The translations under genes were made by a program, and so were the position numbers. Below the pieces are notes generated by a model that ran no database searches, was not told the origin of the DNA, and saw nothing but the letters and a program-made list of their open reading frames with translations. A stretch of 64,000 nt of DNA from Apium graveolens. Its lineage: Eukaryota; Streptophyta; Magnoliopsida; Apiales; Apiaceae. Positions 35,115-49,153 of the stretch are shown here, one piece after another; positions within the stretch are counted from its first letter, which is position 1; each line of letters begins with the position of its first letter. Where the stretch lies: positions 70,117,224 to 70,181,223 of the forward strand of contig NC_133657.1 in NCBI RefSeq assembly GCF_009905375.1, given 5' to 3'.

Positions 35115-38100
35115 TGTAACACCCCCAGATCCGGGGTCGGGGATCCGGGTCGTCACGGTCTTTCTTTCCACAATATCACTTCACTTAATTAATAAATAAC
35201 CTTATGTTGTGACCCCACACTAACACACACCACAACCCGTTATAGTCTCAGAGATGAAATTTAAATAAGTACAAGTCTTTGAATCCACAATTTAAAAGTT
35301 ATTACAACCCAAAATGATTACTTGATAAATTTACAGTTAATTGCCATTATCTGCCACAAGTTATAATTATACATAATTGATTCTCAAAAGTAGATGGTCT
35401 GATCTACAATAGATCTACCTCTGCAGCTATAGCAGCTACAACATCAACGGGAAGACACAGGACGCTTCCCACGCGCTTGCGCTGGGTCTGCTGGAGTCTG
35501 GCCATCTTTCCTAACTGTTGTTGTGTGATGAAGAAATAAAGCAAGGGTGAGCAGCAAGCCCACCAAAATAATATGTATAATGATTTACAATATATGAGCC
35601 TACTCATAATACTCATGAAAGTCTTGGTCAAAAGAAATGAACCAAGTTGATATCTTAATGCGATGAAGTCGCAAAATATTCAGTATATATATATATACAT
35701 ATATACTTTTCAAAATATTGGAAGTCCTCTTCCATGCATAATACACACAGAATTCCAGTGTATAACTGTATAAAAATATCGTTGCAAGGTGATCTCATAT
35801 ATCTAACCTTGTCTCAACGTTTTTCTGAAAATCTTTGTCATGCATAAGATAATCATTTACTAGATATAAGTTTAAAAGATGAAGTTACAAAATACTCCAA
35901 TATACTTATATCTTTTCCAAATACTACTTGAACTACCACCATTCAAGTTATAATTAGTTTCCAAAGTTCATCACTTAGACGAGACTACAAGATAATACTT
36001 GAATAGATTCAACCTTTAAAATATCATCAAAATAAAATGAAGTTATGAGATACTTCATTTGATGCAAACATTATTTTGAAAACTTGACCCTGCCAACACT
36101 CAACAATCGCCCAACCGTAGCCTTTCTATCGAAGTGCTTTGGGTAGTGTTGCAGAAATATCCAATTGGATGATGAACTCATTACGGGAGTTTACCGCGCC
36201 AGGAAGACCACTTACGATGATCAGTCGTAGTAGTACAACCCCACCATTTTCTACATGTAGAGGAGAACCTGTCGGATTTACTTGTCAACCGAACACTGAA
36301 CTCCTAAGGAATGGACCGCCTTAGCGGAACTTCCAGGCCATTTGGGCCAATATAATAAGGCTGGGCCGGCGCTACTCGACCACTTACGCCACTCCTAGTT
36401 CAGATGAAATCCATGACTCTGAAACGTAAAGCTCGTTTCCCCCTTTCCCCAAGTAGAAACTTGTTGATACGGCTCCACCAAGAAGTCGTACCTAGTTGGA
36501 AAGGAAAACTCACCGATATTTCCCAGGCGATGCCTGTTAATGGATTAACTTGTTCCAAGAATTTTACTTCCCGAATATTGGGTAAGTAATCAAAAACTCT
36601 TTTACCAAGACAGCAACCTTGTTGCGAATATAAAACACACCACCGAGCCGGATCCCCCAGGTTTTGAGCGAGTATTTAAATCCCCTTCAAAAGGAGGATC
36701 TTAAATATAAAAATGAGTTTTGGGATCCGCTCTAACTTTTAAAAATAATTTTGAAGACTCGAAAACACTTTAAAGAGTGTTTGGAGTAAAACTGATTTAA
36801 TGAAGTAAATCAGTCCCCAGAATATTTAGAAAATGTCTGAATATTATTATTTAAATAATATTCCCATAAAAAAATAATCTTTATAAAATAATTGAAGTAG
36901 AAGTATTAAAACTTATACTTGAAATGAATAGCAAATAATCAAAGATATACTTATACGAAAGTAATATCTTTATTTGAATAATCAAAAATAAGTTTGATTA
37001 TCGACACCTTATTCTTTAATAAAATAAAGAATATATCTCAGCAAATAATCGGAGTCATAGATCCTCAAATGAATATTCAAATAATATTCAATAAATAAAA
37101 TAAGCTGAGTCATAATACCTCGAATGAATATTATAAATAATATTCATTAAATAAAATAAAGGAGTCATACATCCTCAAATGAATGTCCAAGTAATATCCA
37201 ATAAATAATGTAAAGGAGTCATACGCCTTCGAATAATATTCGAAATAATATTCAATAATAAAATAAAGTTAAAGTTATCGAATAAACCTTATTCGATTAA
37301 TAGTTTTAAAAACTATATCCATATATATATATATAAATAAATATATATATATATATATAATATACTCGGGAACATCGACTCCCGGTTTAGAAATATGTTC
37401 ACCTTTTATCCCCTATACTAAGGGTATACGCAACTACTTGCTTATTTCTAGCATAGGTATTATGCAACTATAAGTATTGAAATCAACAGATAGATAACCA
37501 GATTACGAAACAGACATGCATATATACCATATTAGCATGCTCCAATATATCGCAAAATTTGCTAATAACAATCATGCAATATCACAAGATAATGCATATA
37601 CATATATTTACATCACAACAACAGTATAACGGGTAGAAAACTTGCCTGAGCGACTGGGGTTACGAATGGCTCGGGACGAGTCTGGTAACCTATAAACAAC
37701 AAGTAAGTTGGAATTAAACCAAAGTCACTTGTAAATCTATACTTTAACTAACTTAGACTCTAACGCTTGTTTTGCGCTCACTGATTCGCTTAAGCCACTC
37801 GGGTACCCTCGGCTCCACCATTTTTAATAATTTAACCTTTACGAGTTTTAAAGCGATTCCTTCGCGAGTGTCTTACCAACTGCCTAACACACTTACCATA
37901 AATGTTTCATACATTAATTAACCCTTTTTGGTCTTTAACCTATGTTTCGAAGTAAGGCGAGGGAAAAAGTTTCGTTCGCGAAACGCCGTTACTTGAAACG
38001 GTCGTTTCTCCTAAACCGTGCATCGGAATCGAACGAACTACATATCAAAACGAAGCTCGTAACATGAGCTATCTAAACATGGTAGTGGTCATAATCTAGC

Positions 38101-39409
38101 AGGGGGTTCTCGGGTCCTAATGTTATGCACAAAAATAGTCCAAAGAAAATTGGACGTTACGACGGCTATGTTTACGCGATTACCAATGTTTAAACTACTC
38201 CAATTAACCACCAACCAACTCATAACCATCAATAAAACAAAACTTCACCTAAACCATACCACATCAGTCCATAATCTCCAAGGTTTTCAACTCAAACAAC
38301 CACAATCACGACCTATGAACTATAATCAAGCTTCAATTACCAAAAACACTTCCAAATCAAACCAAACTACTAATAATCACAATCCATGCTTCTCATTTCA
38401 CAACACCAACCATTAAACTTACTAACAAATAAAGTAAAGGCTAGGGTTTGAAGTTTATACCTTCCTTGGGAGGTGTTAAGTTGCTAGGAAGCCTTAGGGA
38501 GCCTCCTACAAGCTTGATCTTTCCAAAGAAATCAAGAACACAAAGTTAGGCTTTGAAGTTTCTAAAAGTCCGATTTAAAGAACTGTAAAAATGAGGGTCT
38601 TACCATGATTATTTGGACGAGACTTGTGAACAAGAGTTGTAGGCCATCTCAATACCTTTCCAATGAGCTATAGAACACAATATTTGAGTGAGAAATGAAG
38701 GAGATACAGCAGTTTTAGTGTTCTGGTTCTGTTTTGGCCGAGAGCATGAAGAACAATGCCTTGGGTTCTTTTTGATTTTGATGAAAAATGATTTGCTTGG
38801 CTTGGTTGGTTTGATTTTTGTGTTTGTTTTAGTAAATTACCTAGTTGCCCTTGATTTTGTGTGGTTAAAAAGCCACCACATCTCCTTCCTTCCCATGTCA
38901 TGCTTGTGTCATCCTCATGATGTCATCCTCCCCTCCTTGTCCTCTTCTCATTGGTTGGGTGACATCATCCTCTCTAATCCCTTTGATTAACTTCCTAATT
39001 GTTTGCCTAATGACCGCTGATCTGTTATACGGTTCGCTTAACTTTCGTTTTCGTTTATCGTTTGAAGGATCATACCCGGGATCTTATTACTTAGGTTCCC
39101 TCAACCTTTCTCAATATATTATATTCCTTTTATGATCCTCTGCTATAATCCTTTAATTTAAATCCTTTTTATCCTGTTACATTTTTCTCAAATCTTTCCG
39201 TATCTAGTGTATTTCCGGGAAAAATCAAAGTGTTCGGATTTGGATTCTGACGATCTTTACATACACTTATATCCCATATAAAGTACTAATAAAATCTCAG
39301 AATATCCATATCAGAACCCCTACATAGTGTGGCATGAAAAGTTTTCTCATTCAGCAAAAACACTATTCATAAGGGTTTCAAAAATTTCCCAAAAATTGGG
39401 GTTATTACA
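35115..39409 (-). mobile_element. 3' LTR of E (left)
   Basis: 4,295 bp; minus strand begins TGTAATAACCCC and ends GGGTGTTACA. It differs from 44854-49153 at about nine to eleven substitutions plus length changes in two TA microsatellites (about 35682-35703 and 37320-37362), near 0.2 percent divergence by eye. Short ORFs inside (for example 35404-35631 and 38120-38416) recur in both LTRs but resemble no protein family. Confidence 0.92.
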
Positions 39410-39422
39410 GTCTCCCCTCCTT
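39410..39422 (-). other. Polypurine tract of E
   Basis: Minus-strand AAGGAGGGGAGAC abuts the 3' LTR. Confidence 0.8.
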
Positions 39423-39599
39423 AAAAGGATTCCGTCCCGGAATCAGATAGAAAATGAATAGGGATACTCTCTTAGCATTGCACTTTCTAACTCTCGAGTA
39501 AATTTTCCCACATTGTGGTTCTACCATCAAACTCTTACTAGTTTGATAACCCTTCTCCTAAGCACTCGTTCATTTTTACTCTATACCCTTCCTGGTTGC

Positions 39600-40190
39600 T
39601 CCATATAGGTTACGTCTGGTTGCATGTCTATGCGCTCATATGCCCCTATTTGTCTGGCATCCGAATTACACTTCCTTAACATTGATACGTGGAACACGTT
39701 ATGAACTTGCTACAGGTTCGGGGGTAGGGCTAGCTCATATGCTAACTTCCCAAACGTCTTAATATATCCAAGGGTCCAACAAATTGTAGACTTAGCTTTC
39801 CTTTCTTTCCGAACCTCATCAATCCTTTTTCAAGGGTTTCCAAGGGGTTACCTATAACATTACTAGGCCCCCTATTTCATACTCTTTGTCCTTTTTGAGT
39901 CAAATCAGCATACCTCTTATGTCCATCTTGGGTTACTACCAGCCGTCCTCTGATTAGATCTATTATATCCCTGGTCCTTTGGACTACTGCGGGTCCGAGC
40001 ATCTTGCGCTCTACAACTTCATCCTAACATAAGGGAGATCGACATTGTCTTCCTTCAAGGATCTCATAAGGCGACATCTCGATAATGACATATGATCTAT
40101 TGTCGTAAGATAACTCAATCCGAATTAAGTGATCATTCCAAATTCTTACAAGTCTATTACACAGACTCTCATCATAGCTTCCAATCATTA
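39600..40190 (-). pseudogene. E integrase C-terminal remnant
   Basis: In shifting minus-strand frames I read MMRVCVIDL, MSPYEILEGRQCRSPL, KMLGPAVVQRTRDIIDLIRG and MRFGKKGKLSLQFVGPL. These are the signatures of the C-terminal end of plant Ty3-gypsy integrase. Several stops and frameshifts are present. Its place next to the PPT is normal for gypsy elements. Confidence 0.8.
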
Positions 40191-42990
40191 GAGCTCTTGC
40201 TTCTCAATACCCATTCTTTTCCAGTTCGTAATCGCTACTACCTTCCGTTTCTAATATTATACGGGTTATACTTTTGCTCGCTAGCGTTCTATAACCTTTT
40301 AATAACCACGTCAACCTCAGTATCACGAATGTGTTCCCATTCCGCATACTACCACCACTTTATTACTCCTTTTTCAGTTGTTTCTATTTTCCAAAATTTG
40401 ATCAATCAAATAGAAGTAAGGGAATTTGTTGAGAGGTCACTATGATCATGAACACTTGTTATATCGCATAGTTAGTACAGAAGGTGGCCAGCCTTTAGTA
40501 CTTGACAAGCAATTAAACAATAGATGGTATCCTACTAGGCTTCTATCACACAGATAGATAGTCATTCGGCAATACCTCCCCTTCTGGAAGGGTTGTCCTT
40601 CTCAGATTACATGAAATGAAAAGAAGAGAAAAGAACGAATTGAAGAGAATTGTATATTCATAAAAATTTTATTGCCATAAAATATCTGGCTTGGAATCTA
40701 CCTCTGAACTATAGAGGTTTGTCATAGAAGAACAAAACATATATGTATTTATATCCGCATCAAGTATTATAGCATCGCATTTCACGTGCCTAAATATTTT
40801 CGCTATCCCGTCCATCATTCTATGGACCCATGCTCTTCCTCGAGCTTATACACAATTACCTTTGAAACTCCCTCGACATCGAAAATCGAATCTGGGATCT
40901 CATTCTAGACATCATCGTTACTAGAATTCTATGCTTGCACCGCAACCTTCCTCGTATAATAATACGACTCCCTTTTCATAAGAGGGAATAAATATTTAAT
41001 AGGTAGATACTCTACTTAATTAGTCTATCAATGATAACTTATACACTACCACGGCCCGTTTAGTGGTACTCAATCTCAACATCCATTCCAATACAACTCT
41101 CACGGTTGTAATCAGCTCGTTACTTGCAGAATCATTGCTGCCTTACTATGGTCCACCACTGACCCACTGTCATCATTCACTTTCCATGAAATCTTAATAG
41201 CTAACCATACGGAGTCCATACATGTCGTATCAAATCCTTCTAAGGAGGTAACATAATCACCATTTCTGATTCATGAAGAACACTCCTGATCTCAAAGGTT
41301 CGTTTAGTCCTTTTGAAACATGGTCCAGGCTCATTCTCAAGATAGTACCTTCTAAGATAGATAGCCCGCTCATGGCGATTACACGAATTAAACCTTTACC
41401 AACTACTATTACGGCTGGGTATTGCACAGTCATCAGAAGGAATGTCAATCTTCCAAACCATAATACAACCTTCACAGTTTTAACCATCATCACTGTATTC
41501 TTTTGGCACAAGCGCCTATAATTATCCTCTTACCTTTAAAGTGTCGGCCACCTCTTTGGCCTTTCCTGATAGTAAAATTTCCTTACAGTCAATGTCACTT
41601 TAACCATCTCCAAATAAATTTTCTACCTTATTTCAATCACAGCTTATGTGAAAATGCTTTCCTTAAAATCTGATGAGTAAAAAAAAAAAAAAATCACCAT
41701 TTTTCCATAAGTTATTGCCTCAGTCTTTAGAGGTTAATCACTGTCATGACTGACTCTCAATCATAATTAGAACATCTTTTATCTTAAGTCCTAATTGCCC
41801 TGAATAATTTCGACCATTACTGGTTCGATCCATACTTTCTCGTGGTTTAACACGTGCCCCACTTGGCAACATTATAACTACGTCATATTTCCTTTATCAA
41901 CATTTATATTCTTGAAAATTTTGAATATTACCTTTCTCCTTGTAAAACCTCTAAGGTTATCCTTCAATCGTTCCTCCTGTATTCCCTAGATACAGGGCAT
42001 ATTAAAATACCATTTAATAATACCAGAATCATTGTCTATATACTTCTGAAAAATTTCTCCACTGATTCTTAAAGGTTGTTGCTACATTAACCCTTTCCAA
42101 ATCATACTGTCAAAACTCATACTGTCCCTATTAAGGGTGAAATTCCAACCTTTATGCATTCCCCTAGGATTCATTTTAAGTTACCGATGTTCTATCCTTA
42201 ATTCCACCTTTAAAAGGTACCTGCCTCCTTCCATGGATAAATCAAGTCATATATCCTTGATAGATTATCTTATTCATCATTCCCACCTCGATAGTCTATA
42301 CCTAACTTCATAATAGCATCCTTATTCAAATTGAGGTCAATCCATATGGCCTCCAAAAGATAACAATGGTCATCCGCTTTTCTTTCCTGATTTGGTAATG
42401 ATAACATGGATGTTCTGGAAGATATTGGTCATGTTCAACGTGAACTTCTTCTTAATAATTCCTTATTTACTTTTGTTGTTTATCTCAACAGTCATCTTAA
42501 TGTTGGGATATCTTTCATATCTGGCGTCTCCCTTTCTGGGTATCATGCCACCGGTCTTACACTTTACCTTCTTGAAGGTCACTTCCTTCACCCAATTTTC
42601 TTAATTTCTTACTTTCTTGTCTCCTCAGTATATCCGCGTCTCATTATTTATCCTTTGAATTATCTCAAGGTTTCCTCGAATCTTCCCAACTTACAGGGGA
42701 TAAAATATATGTATCTCTTATACCTTCAACCATCAATTTAACTCATGGTGAATCACTCTCATCCGGACGATTACCTACTTTTCTATTTCTATTTCTACGA
42801 GTCTTTAGGGTTTCCTCATACCCAACTCCCTTATCATTCCTCAAACTCTCTTGCCTTTATATTCCTTTCTCTTATCATTATTTCATGAACCAACACAACA
42901 TAAGCATTGATTTCAAACATCCCGTCATTCTGGATTCGTGTCTTCAGAACGAATCTTGATAACTTTTACAACTTAGATTCATAATTCATC
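40191..42990. other. E interior, undecipherable
   Basis: No reading frame over about 110 codons and no domain I can name with confidence. The minus-strand ORF at 41257-41511 is unrecognised. There is a poly-A tract near 41678-41692. It presumably derives from the E polyprotein, but too decayed to assign. Confidence 0.5.
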
Positions 42991-43350
42991 ATACTCGTCT
43001 GCCTTTGTTCTGGCTCTTAAGCTTTTACACTATCTCCATAACCTTGGGAAGTACTTTCCTGAAAACAATTGACTGAACTTAAATCAGTTTATTATAATCT
43101 CTTGCTCCGTGCCTTCCTTGGCCTTTCACCAGCGGGTGGTCTCTCTCTTAGGAGGGTAAGTGACAAAACAGTCTTTTGTGGTTCGTCAATCATTTAGAAT
43201 CTCAAATGATTCATCTATTTCCTTTAGCCAGGCTCTTGCCTCGACTGGGTCAGCTTGTTCCTTAGAACTCTGAGAGCTTAGCGACTTAAAGGTCATGAAA
43301 GAATTTCCCACCGCACTGTCTCCTCAGGGTGGTGGTTGGGGATAATAGTC
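42991..43350 (-). pseudogene. E gag core remnant
   Basis: Minus strand reads SFMTFKSLSS and then DPVEARAWLKEIDESFEIL, matching the conserved gypsy Gag core (AxAWLxEIE). A segment resembling QTSMMNYESKLLKLSRF follows. Stops are present. It lies downstream of the RNase H remnant, which is the wrong order for a gypsy element. Confidence 0.7.
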
Positions 43351-43559
43351 TAAGTTCTCTTTAGACAGGTCCATGAATTGCCGTATAGGGGTACCATCTC
43401 GGGTCTCCTGTCCTTACTCGACTTTTGTTTCCTCAGTCTAAATATTTCTTCCTACTCCCCATAATTGGGGTCATCTTACATAATTTAAATCCTCATTTTC
43501 CACTTCATCATGTTATGGGTTCCTTTTGTCTTGGTGGCAAACTCCCTGACTATCACGTT

Positions 43560-44430
43560 CAGGGTTTGCTCTAACTCTTATTCCTCAAACTAGCTTTCAT
43601 CTAAGATTTCATCTTTAAGCTCTTAAACCTTTGGAACCCAAATTCTATAGGAATACCTCATTATTCCCTTATTATCACTCTCGGTATTAATCTCATGCCT
43701 ATTTGTTGGCTCTCTGCCTTCATTCATCACTTTTACTGGCACAATATGTTCTTTTCCAATACTTCGGGCTGTATTGCTATCTCAAACAGCTTTTCGGTAC
43801 CAGCTCCGGTTACCTTCACTACTATTTCCATTTTCTCAAAATCTCTTATAAACTCTCCAAAAGACATTATCATCTTGAGTCTCTCCTTTTTACTAAGGGC
43901 ATCAGCCACCATATTGGCTTTCCCCGAATGATAAAGAATCTCCCATTCATAATTCTTGATTAGCTCTAACCGCCTCCTCTGGCGTATGTTGAGCTCTTTC
44001 TACGTAAGAATGTACTAGAGCTCCTATGGTTTGTGAATCTCACACTTCTCTCCATACAAGTAGTGCCTCAAATCTTTAGGGCAAAACTATTGCCACGAGC
44101 CCAAGCTCATGGGTGGGGATATCGAATTTTAAATTCCCTTAATTGTCTTGACGCAGACGCGATTATCTTGCTGTGCTATATAAGAAGCACCCTAATTCCT
44201 TATGCGAAGCGCCACTTACAAATCACAAAATCTCATTTTCCATCCGGCAACGCCAACATAGGGAACGTCACCAACCTTTGCTTCGGTTCTTAAAAGTTGT
44301 TCTCGCATTTCTCTGTCCATTCGAACTTCTCAGTCTTACGAGTAAGCCGCGTTAAAGGGGCTACTATCTTTACAAACTTGAACGAACCTCTGCTAGTGAC
44401 CGGCCAATCCTACCTCTGGTAGTCGACCCA
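43560..44430 (-). pseudogene. E RT end, RNase H and integrase N-terminal remnant
   Basis: Minus-strand pieces in order: VRLRSSNGQRN/EKFEWTEKCE at the RT end, ASHKELGCFL and YPTHELGLVAIV of RNase H, LYGEKCEI, RRRLELIKNYEWEILYH and ANMVADALSKKERL, then EIVVKVTGAGTEKLFEIA and YRIWVPK of the integrase start. Frameshifts and stops interrupt every piece. It sits only about 0.4 kb from the PBS, where gag should be. Confidence 0.8.
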
Positions 44431-44836
44431 ACCAGGGTCATCAATTCATCAGTGGTCCTTTATCCAATCTCGTCAGGATCCTCCATGGGATCCTCCTCAG
44501 CAACTATCCCTTCTAGGACAACATCCTCAACCGCTACATCCTCAATATCAACATCATCCGGTCCTGCGTTAGGACGCTCTATTGGATCCACAATCTGATC
44601 TCCAATTAGTAATAAAACATCATCGCGTTGATGTTCCTCAACTTCAGGGTTCGGAGTCCCGCTACCATATACGATAACGAACTACGCTTCTATCGCTACA
44701 TTTATAAGGGTTCCCATAAGGGTTTTAACTGTCAGTACTACGTTAGGTAGTCCGACTATGAACTTGGCAAGAGTTCTTATTATCTTAGTGAACTTATTAT
44801 CTTAATGTCCCATCATCTCTGAGGTTTATAACGCTT
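44431..44836 (-). pseudogene. E gag N-terminal remnant
   Basis: The minus strand next to the PBS gives an acidic stretch rich in Asp, Glu, Pro and Val (DDVDIEDVAVEDVV and similar), typical of the poorly conserved Gag N-terminus of these elements. Assignment is mostly by position. Confidence 0.45.
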
Positions 44837-44849
44837 GGCTCTGATACCA
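44837..44849 (-). other. Primer-binding site of E
   Basis: Minus-strand TGGTATCAGAGCC, 4 nt from the 5' LTR. Confidence 0.9.
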
Positions 44850-44853
44850 TTTC

Positions 44854-47800
44854 TGTAACACCCCCAGATCCGGGGTCGGGGATCCGGGTCGTCACGGTCT
44901 TTCTTTCCACAATATCACTTCACTTAATTAATAAATAACCTTATGCTGTGACCCCACACTAACACACACCACAACCCGTTATAGTCTCAGAGATGAAATT
45001 TAAATAAGTACAAGTCTTTGAATCCACAATTTAAAAGTTATTACAACCCAAAATGATTACTTGATAAATTTACAGTTAATTGCCATTATCTGCCACAAGT
45101 TATAATTATACATAATTGATTCTCAAAAGTAGATGGTCTGATCTACAATAGATCTACCTCTGCAGCTATAGCAGCTACAACATCAACGGGAAGACACAGG
45201 ACGCTTCCCACGCGCTTGCGCTGGGTCTGCTGGAGTCTGGCCATCTTTCCTAACTGTTGTTGTGTGATGAAGAAATAAAGCAAGGGTGAGCAGCAAGCCC
45301 ACCAAAATAATATGTATAATGATTTACAATATATGAGCCTACTCATAATACTCATGAAAGTCTTGGTCAAAAGAAATGAACCAAGTTGATATCTTAATGC
45401 GATGAAGTCGCAAAATATTCAGTATATATATATATATAACATATATACTTTTCAAAATATTGGAAGTCCTCTTCCATGCATAATATACACAGAATTCCAG
45501 TGTATAACTGTATAAAAATATCGTTGCAAGGTGATCTCATATATCTAACCTTGTCTCAACGTTTTTCTGAAAATCTTTGTCATGCATAAGATAATCATTT
45601 ACTAGATATAAGTTTAAAAGATGAAGTTACAAAATACTCCAATATACTTATATCTTTTCCAAATACTACTTGAACTACCACCATTCAAGTTATAATTAGT
45701 TTCCAAAGTTCATCACATAGACGAGACTACAAGATAATACTTGAATAGATTCAACCTTTAAAATATCATCAAAATAAAATGAAGTTATGAGATACTTCAT
45801 TTGATGCAAACATTATTTTGAAAACTTGACCCTGCCAACACTCAACAATCGCCCAACCGTAGCCTTTCTATCGAAGTGCTTTGGGTAGTGTTGCAGAAAT
45901 ATCCAATTGGATGATGAACTCATTACGGGAGTTTACCGCGCCAGGAAGACCACTTACGATGATCAGTCGTAGTAGTACAACCCCACCATTTTCTACATGT
46001 AGAGGAGAACCTGTCGGATTTACTTGTCAACCGAACACTGAACTCCTAAGGAATGGACCGCCTTAGCGGAACTTCCAGGCCATTTGGGCCAATATAATAA
46101 GGCTGGGCCGGCGCTACTCGACCACTTACGCCACTCCTAGTTCAGATGAAATCCATGACTCTGAAACGTAAAGCTCGTTTCCCCCTTTCCCCAAGTAGAA
46201 ACTTGTTGATACGGCTCCACCAAGAAGTCGTACCTAGTTGGAAAGGAAAACTCACCGATATTTCCCAGGCGATGCCTGTTAATGGATTAACTTGTTCCAA
46301 GAATTTTACTTCCCGAATATTGGGTAAGTAATCAAAAACTCTTTTACCAAGACAGCAACCTTGTTGCGAATATAAAACACACCACCGAGCCGGATCCCCC
46401 AGGTTTTGAGCGAGTATTTAAATCCCCTTCAAAAGGAGGATCTTAAATATAAAAATGAGTTTTGGGATCCGCTCTAACTTTTAAAAATCATTTTGAAGAC
46501 TCGAAAACACTTTAAAGAGTGTTTGGAGTAAAACTGATTTAATGAAGTAAATCAGTCCCCAGAATATTTAGAAAATGTCTGAATATTATTATTTAAATAA
46601 TATTCCCATAAAAAAATAATCTTTATAAAATAATTGAAGTAGAAGTATTAAAACTTATACTTGAAATGAATAGCAAATAATCAAAGATATACTTATACGA
46701 AAGTAATATCTTTATTTGAATAATCAAAAATAAGTTTGATTATCGACACCTTATTCTTTAATAAAATAAAGAATATATCTCAGCAAATAATCGGAGTCAT
46801 AGATCCTCAAATGAATATTCAAATAATATTCAATAAATAAAATAAGCTGAGTCATAATACCTCGAATGAATATTATAAATAATATTCATTAAATAAAATA
46901 AAGGAGTCATACATCCTCAAATGAATGTCCAAGTAATATCCAATAAATAATGTAAAGGAGTCATACGCCTTCGAATAATATTCGAAATAATATTCAATAA
47001 TAAAATAAAGTTAAAGTTATCGAATAAACCTTATTCGATTAATAGTTTTAAAAACTATATCCATATATATATATATATAAATAAATATATATATATATAT
47101 ATAATATACTCGGGAACATCGACTCCCGGTTTAGAAATATGTTCACCTTTTATCCCCTATACTAAGGGTATACGCAACTACTTGCTTATTTCTAGCATAG
47201 GTATTATGCAACTATAAGTATTGAAATCAACAGATAGATAACCAGATTACGAAACAGACATGCATATATACCATATTAGCATGCTCCAATATATCGCAAA
47301 ATTTGCTAATAACAATCATGCAATATCACAAGATAATGCATATACATATATTTACATCACAACAACAGTATAACGGGTAGAAAACTTGCCTGAGCGACTG
47401 GGGTTACGAATGGCTCGGGACGAGTCTGGTAACCTATAAACAACAAGTAAGTTGGAATTAAACCAAAGTCACTTGTAAATCTATACTTTAACTAACTTAG
47501 ACTCTAACGCTTGTTTTGCGCTCACTGATTCGCTTAAGCCACTCGGGTACCCTCGGCTCCACCATTTTTAATAATTTAACCTTTACGAGTTTTAAAGCGA
47601 TTCCTTCGCGAGTGTCTTACCAACTGCCTAACACACTTACCATAAATGTTTCATACATTAATTAACCCTTTTTGGTCTTTAACCTATGTTTCGAAGTAAG
47701 GCGAGGGAAAAAGTTTCGTTCGCGAAACGCCGTTACTTGAAACGGTCGTTTCTCCTAAACCGTGCATCGGAATCGAACGAACTACATATCAAAACGAAGC

Positions 47801-49153
47801 TCGTAACATGAGCTATCTAAACATGGTAGTGGTCATAATCTAGCAGGGGGTTCTCGGGTCCTAATGTTATGCACAAAAATAGTCCAAAGAAAATCGGACG
47901 TTACGACGGCTATGTTTACGCGATTACCAATGTTTAAACTACTCCAATTAACCACCAACCAACTCATAACCATCAATACAACAAAACTTCACCTAAACCA
48001 TACCACATCAGTCCATAATCTCCAAGGTTTTCAACTCAAACAACCACAATCACGACCTATGAACTATAATCAAGCTTCAATTACCAAAAACACTTCCAAA
48101 TCAAACCAAACTACTAATAATCACAATCCATGCTTCTCATTTCACAACACCAACCATTAAACTTACTAACAAATAAAGTAAAGGCTAGGGTTTGAAGTTT
48201 ATACCTTCCTTGGGAGGTGTTAAGTTGCTAGGAAGCCTTAGGGAGCCTCCTACAAGCTTGATCTTTCCAAAGAAATCAAGAACACAAAGTTAGGCTTTGA
48301 AGTTTCTAAAAGTCCGATTTAAAGAACTGTAAAAATGAGGGTCTTACCATGATTATTTGGACGAGACTTGTGAACAAGAGTTGTAGGCCATCTCAATACC
48401 TTTCCAATGAGCTATAGAACACAATCTTTGAGTGAGAAATGAAGGAGATACAGCAGTTTTAGTGTTCTGGTTCTGTTTTGGCCGAGAGCATGAAGAACAA
48501 TGCCTTGGTTTCTTTTTGATTTTGATGAAAAATGATTTGCTTGGCTTGGTTGGTTTGATTTTTGTGTTTGTTTTAGTAAATTACCTAGTTGCCCTTGATT
48601 TTGTGTGGTTAAAAAGCCACCACATCTCCTTCCTTCCCATGTCATGCTTGTGTCATCCTCATGATGTCATCCTCCCCTCCTTGTCCTCTTCTCATTGGTT
48701 GGGTGACATCATCCTCTCTAATCCCTTTGATTAACTTCCTAATTGTTTGCCTAATGACCGCTGATCTGTTATACGGTTCGCTTAACTTTCGTTTTCGTTT
48801 ATCGTTTGAAGGATCATACCCGGGATCTTATTACTTAGGTTCCCTCAACCTTTCTCAATATATTATATTCCTTTTATGATCCTCTGCTATAATCCTTTAA
48901 TTTAAATCCTTTTTATCCTGTTACATTTTTCTCAAATCTTTCCGTATCTAGTGTATTTCCGGGAAAAATCAAAGTGTTCGGATTTGGATTCTGACGATCT
49001 TTACATACACTTATATCCCATATAAAGTACTAATAAAATCTCAGAATATCCATATCAGAACCCCTACATAGTGTGGCATGAAAAGTTTTCTCAATCAGCA
49101 AAAACACTATTCATAAGGGTTTCAAAAATTTCCCAAAAATTGGGGTTATTACA
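44854..49153 (-). mobile_element. 5' LTR of E (right)
   Basis: 4,300 bp, near-identical partner of 35115-39409. It is followed directly by C pol sequence, with no filler. Confidence 0.92.

Larger units (their letters stand above)
35115..49153 (-). mobile_element. Element E: Ty3-gypsy (Tekay/Del-like) with 4.3-kb LTRs
   Basis: 14.0 kb with two nearly identical direct LTRs, a tRNA-Met PBS at 44837-44849 and a PPT at 39410-39422, giving minus orientation. The 5.4-kb interior holds recognisable but heavily decayed gypsy pieces of gag, RT-RNase H and integrase in a non-standard order. The two flanks (TCCCA and AATAT) do not match, so no target duplication exists. Confidence 0.88.

Noticed and set aside
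35404..35631. 75-codon minus-strand ORF, repeated at 45143-45370
   Set aside because: It lies inside the E LTR, is duplicated only because the LTR is, and shows no recognisable domain.
37318..37364. TA-repeat tract as a possible regulatory site
   Set aside because: Simple microsatellite, length-variable between the two E LTRs.
38120..39135. Cluster of ORFs of 70-100 codons, repeated near 47864-48879
   Set aside because: LTR sequence of E. Overlapping frames on both strands with low-complexity content suggest chance ORFs.
41257..41511. 84-codon minus-strand ORF inside E
   Set aside because: No domain recognised, and it lies in strongly decayed sequence; kept only as part of the undecipherable interior.
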